Positions 14,334-22,056 of a stretch of 26,847 bases of DNA are shown here, piece by piece. Under the pieces are notes generated by a model, which was given only the letters and a program-made list of their open reading frames with translations, did not search any database and was not told the DNA's origin. Position 1 is the stretch's first letter, and the number at the start of each line of letters is the position of its first letter. Source of the DNA: a virus; IMG/VR virus record IMGVR_UViG_3300028462_000032, positions 1 to 26,847 of that record; one strand, given 5' to 3'. The position numbers were made by a program, and so were the translations under genes.

Positions 14334-15848
14334 ATGGCAACGACGAACTGGCGTGCCCGTGTTGGCGCTTGGGTCGGCGGCTTTGGCATGCCAGGGGGCT
14401 TTGACGCCACCTCTGGCCAGCGCCGATTGAAGGGCTTCACCACCTCGCGCGCCCATGTCAACGCGCTGATCGCGGCGTCCGGGCCGGAGATGAACGCCCG
14501 CGCCCGCTGGCTTGTGCGCAACAATGGCTATGCCGCCAACGCCGTTGAGTCATGGGCCGCCAATACCGTCGGTGATGGCATCAGCCCGAATTCCAGCATC
14601 GCCCAAGCCTCGCGCAAGGACTCGGTGCAGCGGCTCTGGCTGGCCTGGACCGATGATGCCGATGCTGAGGGGCTGACCGACTTCTACGGATTGCAGCGCC
14701 GAGCAGCCCGCGAGGTATTCATGACCGGTGAAGTGTTCCTGCGGTTCCGGCCCCGCCGCCCGGAGGATGGGCTGGTCGTGCCCTTGCAAGTGCAGATGCT
14801 GCCATCGGAAATGCTGCCGCTTCAGCACAACGCGGTGGACGGCAATGGCAACATCATCCGCCAAGGGATCGAGTTTGATCGGGTCGGCCGCCGCGTGGCC
14901 TTCCATTTCCTGCGCCGCCACCCCGGCGACAGCACCGATCCCGGTCTATCCGGCGAAACCGTCCGGGTTCCGGCCACCGAAGTGCTGCATGTCATCGACC
15001 CGGTCGAGGCCGGGCAGTTGCGGGGCGTATCGCGCTTTGCCCCCGCCATCGTGAAGCTATTCCTGCTCGATCAATATGACGACGCCGAATTGGACCGTAA
15101 AAAGGTGGCGGCGATGTATGCGATGTTCGTGACCTCGCCCGCGCCGGATAACCCATTGGCTCCGCCTGACGAGGAATATGAAGTGGCACCCGGCCAGGTG
15201 GTCCGTCTTGATCCCGGCGAAGACGTGACCGTCAGTGCCCCGGCCGATTCAGGGTCCACCTACGAGCCGTTTCAGTATCGCACCCTCCTCCAGATTTCCG
15301 CCGCGCTGGGCATTCCCTATGGCTACCTCAGCAATGACGGCGCCAAGGGCAACTTCTCGAACTCGCGGCTGTCATTGATCGAGTTTCGCCGCCGCGTCTC
15401 GGCTTGGCAGCATTCGGTGATGGTGTTCCAGATGTGCCGCCCGGTCTGGGCACGCTTCATGGACACGGCGATGCTGTCGGGCGCGCTCCGGTTGCCGGGC
15501 TACGACCGCCGCCGCGCGGAATACCTCGCCTGCAACTGGCTGCCGACCAAATGGGATTGGGTCGATCCCTTGAAGGACGCCAACGCCGAAATCGCCCAGA
15601 TCGAAGCCGGGTTGAAGTCGAGGACGCAGGCCATCGCCGAGCGCGGCTATGACGCCGAACAGGTCGACGCCGAAATCGCCCGCGAACGCGACCGGGAGAA
15701 GCGGCTGGGTCTCGACTTCCGTCGTCCGGGATCGCCTGCGCAAGCACCGGGCGGCGGGGATCCGAATGCAGACGACGAGAACGCGCCCAAACAGGATGCG
15801 CCGGATACCGACCAACAACCGACCCAAGATGCCGCCCCGAAGGAGTGA
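14334..15848 (+). CDS. Portal protein (lambda gpB-like)
   Basis: The 504-residue product matches lambda-type portals. It has an N-terminal region with RARWLVRNNGYAANAVESWA, a beta-rich middle with LPSEMLPLQ and IRQGIEFDRVGRRVAFHFLR, the conserved ALGIPYGYLSNDGAKGNFSN, and an acidic, Pro/Gln-rich C-terminal tail. Portals form the dodecameric ring through which DNA enters and leaves the head and to which the tail attaches. AAGGATC precedes the ATG at 14334 at correct spacing. A GTG six bases upstream (14328) is too close to that site. Confidence 0.95.
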   Translation: MATTNWRARVGAWVGGFGMPGGFDATSGQRRLKGFTTSRAHVNALIAASGPEMNARARWLVRNNGYAANAVESWAANTVGDGISPNSSIAQASRKDSVQRLWLAWTDDADAEGLTDFYGLQRRAAREVFMTGEVFLRFRPRRPEDGLVVPLQVQMLPSEMLPLQHNAVDGNGNIIRQGIEFDRVGRRVAFHFLRRHPGDSTDPGLSGETVRVPATEVLHVIDPVEAGQLRGVSRFAPAIVKLFLLDQYDDAELDRKKVAAMYAMFVTSPAPDNPLAPPDEEYEVAPGQVVRLDPGEDVTVSAPADSGSTYEPFQYRTLLQISAALGIPYGYLSNDGAKGNFSNSRLSLIEFRRRVSAWQHSVMVFQMCRPVWARFMDTAMLSGALRLPGYDRRRAEYLACNWLPTKWDWVDPLKDANAEIAQIEAGLKSRTQAIAERGYDAEQVDAEIARERDREKRLGLDFRRPGSPAQAPGGGDPNADDENAPKQDAPDTDQQPTQDAAPKE

Positions 15849-15853
15849 TCCAG

Positions 15854-17227
15854 ATGTTTCACGCGCAGATTGCCCAGCGCGCCTTCAACACGCCGCTGTT
15901 GGTGGAACCGTCAAAGGCCATGGCATTCCTGTCCGGTCTTGGGCCACGCATCACCGGGCGGCAATTGCGGCTGGCTGGTCTTGAGGTCGCACCCGAGGAT
16001 ATGGCCCACGCGGCGCTGCCCGCTCGGGCGGGGATCCTGACCAATGGTCTGGCCGAACAATACCGCGGCAATAGCCAGACGCCTTTTGCGACGGTCGATG
16101 GCGTCGCCGTGATCGAAATATCTGGTGTGTTGGTGCATCGCGGGGCCTGGATCGGGCAATCGTCCGGGCAGACGTCCTACGAGGGCATCGCGGCACAGAT
16201 TACCGCTGCCGCCTCGGATCCGGCGGTGCTTGGCATCGCGCTGGAAATCGACAGCTTCGGTGGCGAGGTCGCAGGGGTGTTTGATCTTGCTGATGCGATC
16301 CGCGCCGCGCGGGCGGCAAAGCCGGTCTGGGCCTTCGTCGCCGAACACGCCTTCTCGGCGGGCTATGCGCTGGGCTCACAGGCCGACCGCATCATCCTGC
16401 CCCGCACCGGCGCGGTCGGCAGCATCGGCGTCGTTGTGATGCATGCTGATCTGAGTGGGCAACTGTCGGACGCGGGCGTCGCCGTCACGCTGATGCATTC
16501 CGGCGCGCACAAGGTCGACGGCAATCCATACGCCCCGCTGCCCGAACCGGTGCGCGCCCGCATCCAAGGAGAAATCGACGGCATCCGCACCCTCTTTGCC
16601 CAGACCGTCGCTGCCGGTCGTGGTCGCAGCCTGACCGCAGCGGCAGCGCTGGCCACCGAAGCGGAATGCTATCGCGGTGCGGAGGCTGTAACGGCCGGGC
16701 TGGCAGACGAAGTCTCTGACCCGGTATCGGCATTTGCTGCTTTCGCCGATGCCGTGAACCGGCGTGGCGGCATCCGCAGCGCTAGGCCCGGAAGCGTCCA
16801 ACAATCCCAACAGTACAAGGAGTCGATCATGAAACCCAACGCATCCACCACGACCGAAGACCCCAACCCCGAAGAAACCGAAGGACTGGCCCCGCCAGCG
16901 CCCGCCGCGCCGTCTCCCGTCCCGCCTGCTCCGCCCGCAGCTGTTCCGAGCGAAGCCGCGACTGCCGTGGCCCTCGTGCGCGCAGAGGCGGCGGAACTGG
17001 CCACCGTGGGCGCGCAGGCGGCGCGGTTGGGTGTGACCATTGATGTGGCCGAGGCCGTGCAAAAGGGCATCCGACCGGACGCGTTGCGCGCCTCCATCCT
17101 GAACCAGCTGGCTGCGCGCAGCGATGCCGCAGCCATCGCCGTGATGCCGCCGCCCAAATCCGCCGCTCCGGAAAGCCCGCTTTTGGCCGCTGTCAAGCGC
17201 GCCGCCAGCGCGGGCAAACCTGCGTAA
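15854..17227 (+). CDS. Head maturation protease (S49, gpC-like) with a C-terminal scaffold domain
   Basis: The 457-residue protein has an S49 (SppA/ClpP-fold) serine protease domain at about residues 60-310. The nucleophile is likely S168 in EHAFSAGYALGSQADRI, and the general base K220 in SGAHKVDGNPY. The C-terminal third, after about 325, is Pro/Ala-rich and then helical, as expected for a scaffolding region. The enzyme would process scaffold and itself in the prohead. AAGGAG (15839-15844) lies eight bases before the ATG at 15854, favouring this over the GTG at 15845. The scaffold part has its own internal start, as in the lambda C/Nu3 pair. Confidence 0.94.
   Translation: MFHAQIAQRAFNTPLLVEPSKAMAFLSGLGPRITGRQLRLAGLEVAPEDMAHAALPARAGILTNGLAEQYRGNSQTPFATVDGVAVIEISGVLVHRGAWIGQSSGQTSYEGIAAQITAAASDPAVLGIALEIDSFGGEVAGVFDLADAIRAARAAKPVWAFVAEHAFSAGYALGSQADRIILPRTGAVGSIGVVVMHADLSGQLSDAGVAVTLMHSGAHKVDGNPYAPLPEPVRARIQGEIDGIRTLFAQTVAAGRGRSLTAAAALATEAECYRGAEAVTAGLADEVSDPVSAFAAFADAVNRRGGIRSARPGSVQQSQQYKESIMKPNASTTTEDPNPEETEGLAPPAPAAPSPVPPAPPAAVPSEAATAVALVRAEAAELATVGAQAARLGVTIDVAEAVQKGIRPDALRASILNQLAARSDAAAIAVMPPPKSAAPESPLLAAVKRAASAGKPA
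16829..17227 (+). CDS. Nested in-frame scaffolding protein (Nu3-like)
   Basis: Inside the protease gene and in the same frame, an AAGGAG (16817-16822) sits six bases before an ATG (16829). The encoded 132 residues begin MKPNASTTTEDPNPEETEG. They have an acidic Pro-rich start and then Ala-rich helices, ending AVKRAASAGKPA, the composition expected of a capsid scaffold. In lambda, Nu3 is made from an internal start of gene C in this way. The strong internal ribosome site in a coding sequence is the main evidence. Confidence 0.8.
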   Translation: MKPNASTTTEDPNPEETEGLAPPAPAAPSPVPPAPPAAVPSEAATAVALVRAEAAELATVGAQAARLGVTIDVAEAVQKGIRPDALRASILNQLAARSDAAAIAVMPPPKSAAPESPLLAAVKRAASAGKPA

Positions 17228-17254
17228 ACCTCTGACATACAAAGGATCTGAACC

Positions 17255-17635
17255 ATGCCCACGCTGACCCAAGCGCCGTCGCAAGGCGATGTCGTCAAAT
17301 TCCAGATTGACCCGAACTACACCAACGAAGCGATCACCCTGCTTCTCGGCACGAACTACAAGTCCGGATCGGTACTGGGCAAGATCACCGCCAGCGGCAA
17401 ATACAAGCTGGCCGTTGTCGGCGCGGTGGATGGCTCGGCCGTGGCACTGGCGGTGCTGCTGAACCCGGCAGATGCCACGGCGGCGGATGCCACCGGCGTC
17501 ATTCTGGCGCGCGGGCCCGCCATCGTCTCGAAAGCTGCACTGGTGTTTGACGTGTCGGTCAACACCGTGCCTCTGACCGCCACCAAATGGACCGAACTGG
17601 TCGCCGTCGGCATCGTGCCGCGCACCAGCGCTTGA
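17255..17635 (+). CDS. Head decoration protein (gpD-like)
   Basis: The 126-residue protein (MPTLTQAPSQGDVVKFQIDP..., then GKYKLAVVGAVDGSAVALAV) matches the lambda gpD/HDPD family: small beta-rich trimers that clamp the expanded capsid. GGATC precedes the ATG by six bases. It lies between the protease and the major capsid gene, as in lambda. Membership is judged by sequence feel and position. Confidence 0.87.
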   Translation: MPTLTQAPSQGDVVKFQIDPNYTNEAITLLLGTNYKSGSVLGKITASGKYKLAVVGAVDGSAVALAVLLNPADATAADATGVILARGPAIVSKAALVFDVSVNTVPLTATKWTELVAVGIVPRTSA

Positions 17636-17693
17636 TTCGCAGCGTCATAATCGCCACCCCTGATCCCACCCCAAAACCTCCTGGAGACACCCA

Positions 17694-18716
17694 ATGAACG
17701 CCATCATTCGCAACCCGTTTGACGCGGGCGGCTATTCGCTTGCCGAAATGACCCAAGCCATCAACATCCTGCCCAACCTCTACACCCGTCTGGGCGAGAT
17801 CGGCCTGTTCAGCTTCGAAGGCATCACCCAAAGGTCGGTCATCATCGAGCAGTTCGATGGTGCCCTGAACGTCCTGCCTTCGGTGCCACTCGGTGCGCCC
17901 GCCACGGTTGCCACCCGGCAAGGCCGCTCGATGCGCTCGTTCGGGCTGCCGTGGATACCGCATGATGATGTGATCCTCGCCTCCGACATTCAGGGCGTGC
18001 CTGCCTTTGGTGGCAGCGAAAACGAGCAGCTGGCCGCCGTGATGATGCGCAAGCTGACCCTGATGCGGAGGAAGCACGCCCAGACCCGCGAATATATGGA
18101 GATGAACGCGCTCCGTGGCATCGTGAAGGATGGTGCTGGCACCACGCTCTACAACTATTTCACCGAATTCGGCCTTGCACAGATCTCGGTGGATTTCCTC
18201 TTGGGCACCGCCACCACCCTCGTGCAGGCCAAGGTCCGCGACGCGATCCGGGCTGTTGAAGACAACCTCTTGGGCGAGTCGATGATCAGCGTCTATGCGC
18301 TGGTCAGCCCGGAATTCTTCGACAAGCTGATCGGCCATGCTCTGACGCAGGACGCCTACAAGTTCTACTCGGCCATGGGCGCGCAGCCGCTCCGCCAGGA
18401 TGTGCGGCGGTCGTTTCCCTTCGCGGGCATCCTGTTCGAGGAATATCGCGGCACGGTGACGCTTTCTACCGGCGTGGCGGAACGGCTGATCCCGGCAGGC
18501 GAAGGCATCGCCTTTCCGATCGGCACCATCGACACTTTCACCACCTATGGCGGCCCGGCCAACCAGATCAGCCTCGCCAACACAATCGGTCTGCCGCTCT
18601 ACGCCCGCCAACTGATGGACGAGAAGGACCGCTGGATCAACATCCTGACAGAAGCCTCGATCTTGCCGGTGAACAAGCGACCGCGCACGGCGATCCGCCT
18701 GTTCACGTCCAACTGA
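17694..18716 (+). CDS. Major capsid protein (gpE-like, HK97 fold)
   Basis: The 340-residue protein has features of the lambda gpE family: an N-terminal region with LAEMTQAINILPNLYTRLGE, a central TLMRRKHAQTREYMEMNALR helix, the segment YNYFTEFGLAQISVDFLLGT, and a C-terminal part with GGPANQISLANTIGLPLYAR. It builds the icosahedral shell. CTGGAGACACCC gives a good ribosome site. The 58-base gap before it shows no hairpin of note. Confidence 0.94.
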   Translation: MNAIIRNPFDAGGYSLAEMTQAINILPNLYTRLGEIGLFSFEGITQRSVIIEQFDGALNVLPSVPLGAPATVATRQGRSMRSFGLPWIPHDDVILASDIQGVPAFGGSENEQLAAVMMRKLTLMRRKHAQTREYMEMNALRGIVKDGAGTTLYNYFTEFGLAQISVDFLLGTATTLVQAKVRDAIRAVEDNLLGESMISVYALVSPEFFDKLIGHALTQDAYKFYSAMGAQPLRQDVRRSFPFAGILFEEYRGTVTLSTGVAERLIPAGEGIAFPIGTIDTFTTYGGPANQISLANTIGLPLYARQLMDEKDRWINILTEASILPVNKRPRTAIRLFTSN

Positions 18717-18733
18717 TCTGAAGGGACGGAAGA

Positions 18734-19048
18734 ATGAACGCCTTCGCCACCGCCATGAACGTGATCTTTGCCGATGCCAACATGGCGGTGGACGCCCTCT
18801 GGTTTGCGGGCGGAACCGGCCCCGGCGCTGCCGTCCGGCTCATCCGCAAATCACCGGATGAGGTCACACCCTTCGGCGCTGGGCGCATCCTGTCGGAAAC
18901 CACCATGCTGGATGCGCGCGTGGCCGACATGCCGACGCCCGCCCCCGGCGATCTGGTTAGGATCGGGCTGGAGGACTTCATCTTGCAAGGCGAGCCGAAG
19001 CTGGATCGCGAACGGCTGATCTGGACGCTTAACACGAGGCAAGCATGA
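18734..19048 (+). CDS. Head-tail joining protein (FII-like)
   Basis: The 104-residue protein (MNAFATAMNVIFADANMAVD..., with RLIRKSPDEVTPFGAGRILS and GDLVRIGLEDFILQGEPKLD) is beta-rich and of the size of lambda gpFII, which connects the head completion ring to the tail. It lies directly after the major capsid gene. GGACGGAAG precedes the ATG. It overlaps the next gene by ATGA, so joining and tail genes are coupled. The family call is moderate. Confidence 0.75.
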   Translation: MNAFATAMNVIFADANMAVDALWFAGGTGPGAAVRLIRKSPDEVTPFGAGRILSETTMLDARVADMPTPAPGDLVRIGLEDFILQGEPKLDRERLIWTLNTRQA

Positions 19049-19677
19049 AACTGGACGTCAGCTTCACCCCCGATCTCGTGGCCCTGATGCGCGCCGAAAT
19101 CGCGGCAGGACAGAAAGCCGTCTCGGTGACAATGACCCAAGCCGGGACTAGCCTCAAATCTGCGTGGCGGGTGCAGATCACCGGCGCAGGTTTGGGTCAG
19201 CGGCTGGCTAATACCATTCGCTCGCAAATCTATCCCAAGGGTCGCAACAGTCTGGATGCCGCAGCACTGGTCTGGTCCAACGCCCCGGTGATCATCGGCG
19301 CACATGACACCGGGCCGCTTATCCGCTCGGGCAGTGGCTTCTGGCTCGCCATTCCGCTGCCCGCCGCTGGCAAGGCGCAGGGAGGCAAACGCATCACGCC
19401 GGGCATGTGGGAACAAAAGACCGGCTTGCGCCTGCGTTTCGTCTATCGCAGCCGTGGGCCAAGCCTACTGGTCGCGGATGCGGTGCGGCTGAACACGCGC
19501 GACCAAGCGGCAGTCTCCAAGTCGAAAACCGGGAAAGGTCAGGTGACCGCACCAATCTTCCTGCTGGTCCGGCAGGTTAAACTGCCGAAGCGACTTGATC
19601 TGGCACGGGATGCCGAGCGGGCGCTGGCGGGCATTCCGGGCAGCATCGTGCGCAATTGGGTGGAGGATCACCTCTGA
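19045..19677 (+). CDS. DUF6441-like phage protein, probable minor tail/joining component
   Basis: The 210-residue basic protein begins MKLDVSFTPDLVALMRAEIA and contains a segment with AGLGQRLANTIRSQIYPKG. I recall this pattern under DUF6441, in Rhodobacterales prophages between head-joining and tail-terminator genes. In lambda this position is held by gpZ-like proteins, so a role in head-tail connection is likely but inferred. It starts in an ATGA overlap and ends in a TGATG overlap with the next gene. Confidence 0.75.
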   Translation: MKLDVSFTPDLVALMRAEIAAGQKAVSVTMTQAGTSLKSAWRVQITGAGLGQRLANTIRSQIYPKGRNSLDAAALVWSNAPVIIGAHDTGPLIRSGSGFWLAIPLPAAGKAQGGKRITPGMWEQKTGLRLRFVYRSRGPSLLVADAVRLNTRDQAAVSKSKTGKGQVTAPIFLLVRQVKLPKRLDLARDAERALAGIPGSIVRNWVEDHL

Positions 19678-20099
19678 TGCCCAGCAAACGCGAAACTGTC
19701 CTCACCGCCCTGCACGCGCGGCTGCAAACCCTCGCCGCCCCGGTGCTGCGCGGTGATGTGCTGCCCGAGCGCATTCCCGCCACAGGCCTGATCATCCTGC
19801 GCGACGGCAAGCCAGGTGAACCGGAGGTGGCGCTGTCGCCGCTGACCTATTTCTATGAGCACCGGGCGGAGTTGGAGGTGGTAATCCAGGCGGGCGCTGG
19901 GCGCGATGCGCTGTTCGATGCGCTGACCGTGTCCATCGGCGCGGCGCTGGCCGCAGATCGTACCTTGGGCGGGCTTTGCGATTGGGTCGAGGCGGAAGCA
20001 CCGGAGCCGGTCGACCTGCCCATCGAAGGGGCAGCAGCCCTGAAGGCGGCGGTGATCATCCTCGTGCTGCATTACGCCACCCAAGACCCCCTAACCTGA
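19677..20099 (+). CDS. Tail terminator-like protein (gpU-like)
   Basis: The 140-residue protein has a helix (RETVLTALHARLQTLA) followed by alternating strands (GLIILRDGKPGEPEVALSPL and AELEVVIQAGAG) and an acidic C-terminal half. This alpha/beta pattern, the size and the position before the tail tube gene fit gpU-type tail terminators, which cap the tail tube. Similar phage proteins are sometimes labelled acyl-CoA transferase, for which I see no support. The ATG at 19677 shares its A with the preceding TGA. Confidence 0.65.
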   Translation: MPSKRETVLTALHARLQTLAAPVLRGDVLPERIPATGLIILRDGKPGEPEVALSPLTYFYEHRAELEVVIQAGAGRDALFDALTVSIGAALAADRTLGGLCDWVEAEAPEPVDLPIEGAAALKAAVIILVLHYATQDPLT

Positions 20100-20123
20100 T
20101 TTCCCTTACAGAAGGACAATGAC

Positions 20124-21395
20124 ATGGCACGCGCACAAGGAGCGCGGGCGCAGATGGCGCTTGCGTTCGAGACAGTTTACGGCACCCCGCCGGGGTCTGG
20201 TTTTACCCAGATGCCCTTCATCACCAGTTCGCTGGCCGCCGAGCAGCCACTGCTGCCATCCGAGCTTCTGGGCTATGGCCGCGATCCCCGCGCCCCCTTG
20301 CTGGATGCGATCACCACAGACGGCGACGTCGAGGTGCCCATCGATGCAGTGGGGTTCGGCTTCTGGCTGAAGGCGGCCTTCGGGGCACCCACTACGGCAG
20401 GCACCATTGCAGCGACCGGCGCGATCAACTTCTCGGCCCAGCCCGCCGTCAACAGCACCCTGACGATCAACGGCACGGTATTCACCTTTGTGGCCTCGGG
20501 CGCTGTCGGCAACCAGGTCAATATCGGGGCCAACCTGGCGGCCACTATGACAGCGCTCGCCGTGGCGCTGAACGCAAGTGTCGTCACCGGCGTGGCGCTG
20601 GCGACTTACACCGGCACCGCCACGGCGCTGACCATGATCTATGACACGCTCGGCAGCGCGGGGAACACCTTCACGTTGGCGGCGTCGATCTCGCCGTTAT
20701 CCAACGGAACGGTATCAGCGGCGACCCTGACCGGCGGTCTGAATTCGCATACATTCCTTTCCGGCAGTTGGACCCTGCCCAGCATGTCGATCGAGGTCGG
20801 CATGCCCGAAGTGCCGCGCTTTGCGATGTATTCCGGCTGTGTGCTGGATTCGCTTTCCTGGCAGATGGAGCGCTCCGGTCTTCTCGGTGCCAAAGCCACG
20901 CTGGTGGCACAGGGCGAGACCATTGCGGCGGCCACCGGCGCGGGCACGCCAACAGCAATTGCCCTGAAGCGGTTCGGCCATTTCAACGGCGCGATCAAGC
21001 GCGACGGGGTGGCGTTGGGCAATATTGTCTCAGCAGACGTCACCTATGCCAACAATCTGGACCGGATCGAGACCATCCGCTCCGATGCCCGGATCGACGG
21101 CGCTGACCCGACCATCTCGGCCCTGACCGGCAAGATCGACGTGCGCTTTGCCGACACGACCCTCTTGACCCAAGCCATCAACGGCACGGCGGCGGCGCTG
21201 GAGTTCAGCTACGCGCTGGGCAGCGGCGAGAGCCTGACCCTCACCGCCCATGCGGTCTATCTGCCGCGTCCGCGCATCGAGATTAAAGGCCCGAAAGGCG
21301 TGCAGGCGTCCTTCGATTGGCAAGCCGCTCTGGCCACCAGCCCGGCGCGGATGTGCACCGTGGTGCTGGTCAACACGATGGCAGGGTACCCATGA
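20124..21395 (+). CDS. Tail tube protein with an inserted beta domain
   Basis: The 423-residue protein looks like a phage tail tube subunit of the Phage_tube_2 kind. The first ~90 residues (FETVYGTPPGSGFTQMPF, LLGYGRDPRAPLLDAIT) and the last ~210 (MYSGCVLDSLSWQMERSGLL, RIETIRSDARIDGADP, SGESLTLTAHAVY) belong together. Between them, about residues 94-206, lies a Thr/Ala-rich segment with NSTLTINGTVFTFVASGAVG and a later TLGSAGNTFTLAASIS. I recognise this as a domain found inserted in various phage structural proteins; it probably projects from the tail surface. AAGGACAATGAC precedes the ATG. The gene ends in an ATGA overlap with the tail chaperone gene. Confidence 0.85.
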   Translation: MARAQGARAQMALAFETVYGTPPGSGFTQMPFITSSLAAEQPLLPSELLGYGRDPRAPLLDAITTDGDVEVPIDAVGFGFWLKAAFGAPTTAGTIAATGAINFSAQPAVNSTLTINGTVFTFVASGAVGNQVNIGANLAATMTALAVALNASVVTGVALATYTGTATALTMIYDTLGSAGNTFTLAASISPLSNGTVSAATLTGGLNSHTFLSGSWTLPSMSIEVGMPEVPRFAMYSGCVLDSLSWQMERSGLLGAKATLVAQGETIAAATGAGTPTAIALKRFGHFNGAIKRDGVALGNIVSADVTYANNLDRIETIRSDARIDGADPTISALTGKIDVRFADTTLLTQAINGTAAALEFSYALGSGESLTLTAHAVYLPRPRIEIKGPKGVQASFDWQAALATSPARMCTVVLVNTMAGYP

Positions 21396-21829
21396 TCCGG
21401 ATCAATCTTTCGCCCGAGCCGCAATGGCTCGACCTTGGCCACGGCGTGCGCCTGCACCTCATGCCGCTGACCACGGCCTTGATGGTCGCCACCCGCTCCG
21501 ATCCTGCGGTTCAGGCGCTGGAGGTCGATGCCAGCAATGACAGCCGAGCGGCGGTGTTCGCCGCAGCCCTTGCACGGCGCGCAATTGTCGATTGGGAGGG
21601 CGTCGGCGATGAGATCGGCAACGTGCTGCCCATGACGCCGGATGGCATCGACGCGCTGTTGTCGCTCTGGCCGATCTTCGAGGCGTTCAACCTCCACTAT
21701 GTCAGCCGAGGCATGCTGCTGGACGCAGAAAAAAACGGCTCTGCGCTCTCGCCGACTGGCACTTCAGCGGGGGCGACAGCTACTGCCAAGTCTGTGAAAC
21801 GCAATGCCCGGACTGCCCAACCCGGCTGA
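21392..21829 (+). CDS. Tail assembly chaperone, short form (gpG-like)
   Basis: The 145-residue zero-frame product (MIRINLSPEPQWLDLGHGVR..., with PIFEAFNLHYVSRGMLLDAE) sits between the tail tube and tape-measure genes, where lambda encodes gpG. It coats the tape measure before tube polymerisation. After residue 113 the frame crosses A AAA AAC (21730-21736). Past that site the zero-frame end (SALSPTGTSAGATATAKSVK) is low-complexity, while the -1 frame is rich in conserved-looking residues. Most ribosomes would make this short form and some the fusion. Confidence 0.85.
   Translation: MIRINLSPEPQWLDLGHGVRLHLMPLTTALMVATRSDPAVQALEVDASNDSRAAVFAAALARRAIVDWEGVGDEIGNVLPMTPDGIDALLSLWPIFEAFNLHYVSRGMLLDAEKNGSALSPTGTSAGATATAKSVKRNARTAQPG
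21730..21736 (+). promoter_or_regulatory. Programmed -1 ribosomal frameshift site (A AAA AAC)
   Basis: The zero frame reads GAA AAA AAC, so the heptamer is A AAA AAC in the canonical X XXY YYZ register. Slipping back one base leads to CGG CTC TGC and an open frame to a TGA at 22054-22056. The position in a tail chaperone gene just before the tape measure gene is where lambda and many other phages use such a site. I did not find a strong downstream pseudoknot by eye. Confidence 0.85.
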
Positions 21830-22056
21830 ACCAGCCGCTGAGCCATGACGGCTGGCAAGTCTGGGATCTGGTCGGGCGTCTTGGCGGACAGATGCGCGTG
21901 GCGGGCAAGGCGGTGCTCGGCTGGGACATGGGCGCGGCCTTGGCACTCGGCCATGCGCTGGGCCTTAATCCGATGGTCATGGCGGAACTGTTGCCAGAAC
22001 TGGAGGCGGTAATGGTCTGCCGCATTAATGAGAAAATCGGGGACCCTGATGGCTGA
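21736..22056 (+). CDS. Tail chaperone frameshift extension (T part of a G-T fusion)
   Basis: This 106-codon frame lacks its own start and ribosome site and continues the chaperone after the -1 shift; the fusion would have 221 residues. It begins RLCALADWHFSGGDSYCQVC and contains a compact CxxC-x3-CxxC cluster (C-QV-C-ETQ-C-PD-C) that may bind zinc. A helical domain follows, with GWQVWDLVGRLGGQMRVAGK and ALGLNPMVMAELLPELEAVM. In lambda the T domain recruits tail tube subunits to the tape measure. It overlaps the tape-measure start by eight bases. A gene finder that needs a start codon will miss it. Confidence 0.82.
   Translation, partial: RLCALADWHFSGGDSYCQVCETQCPDCPTRLNQPLSHDGWQVWDLVGRLGGQMRVAGKAVLGWDMGAALALGHALGLNPMVMAELLPELEAVMVCRINEKIGDPDG

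Noticed and set aside
19677-20099. Acyl-CoA transferase label for this small tail gene
   Set aside because: No enzyme motif is visible; size and position point to a tail terminator.
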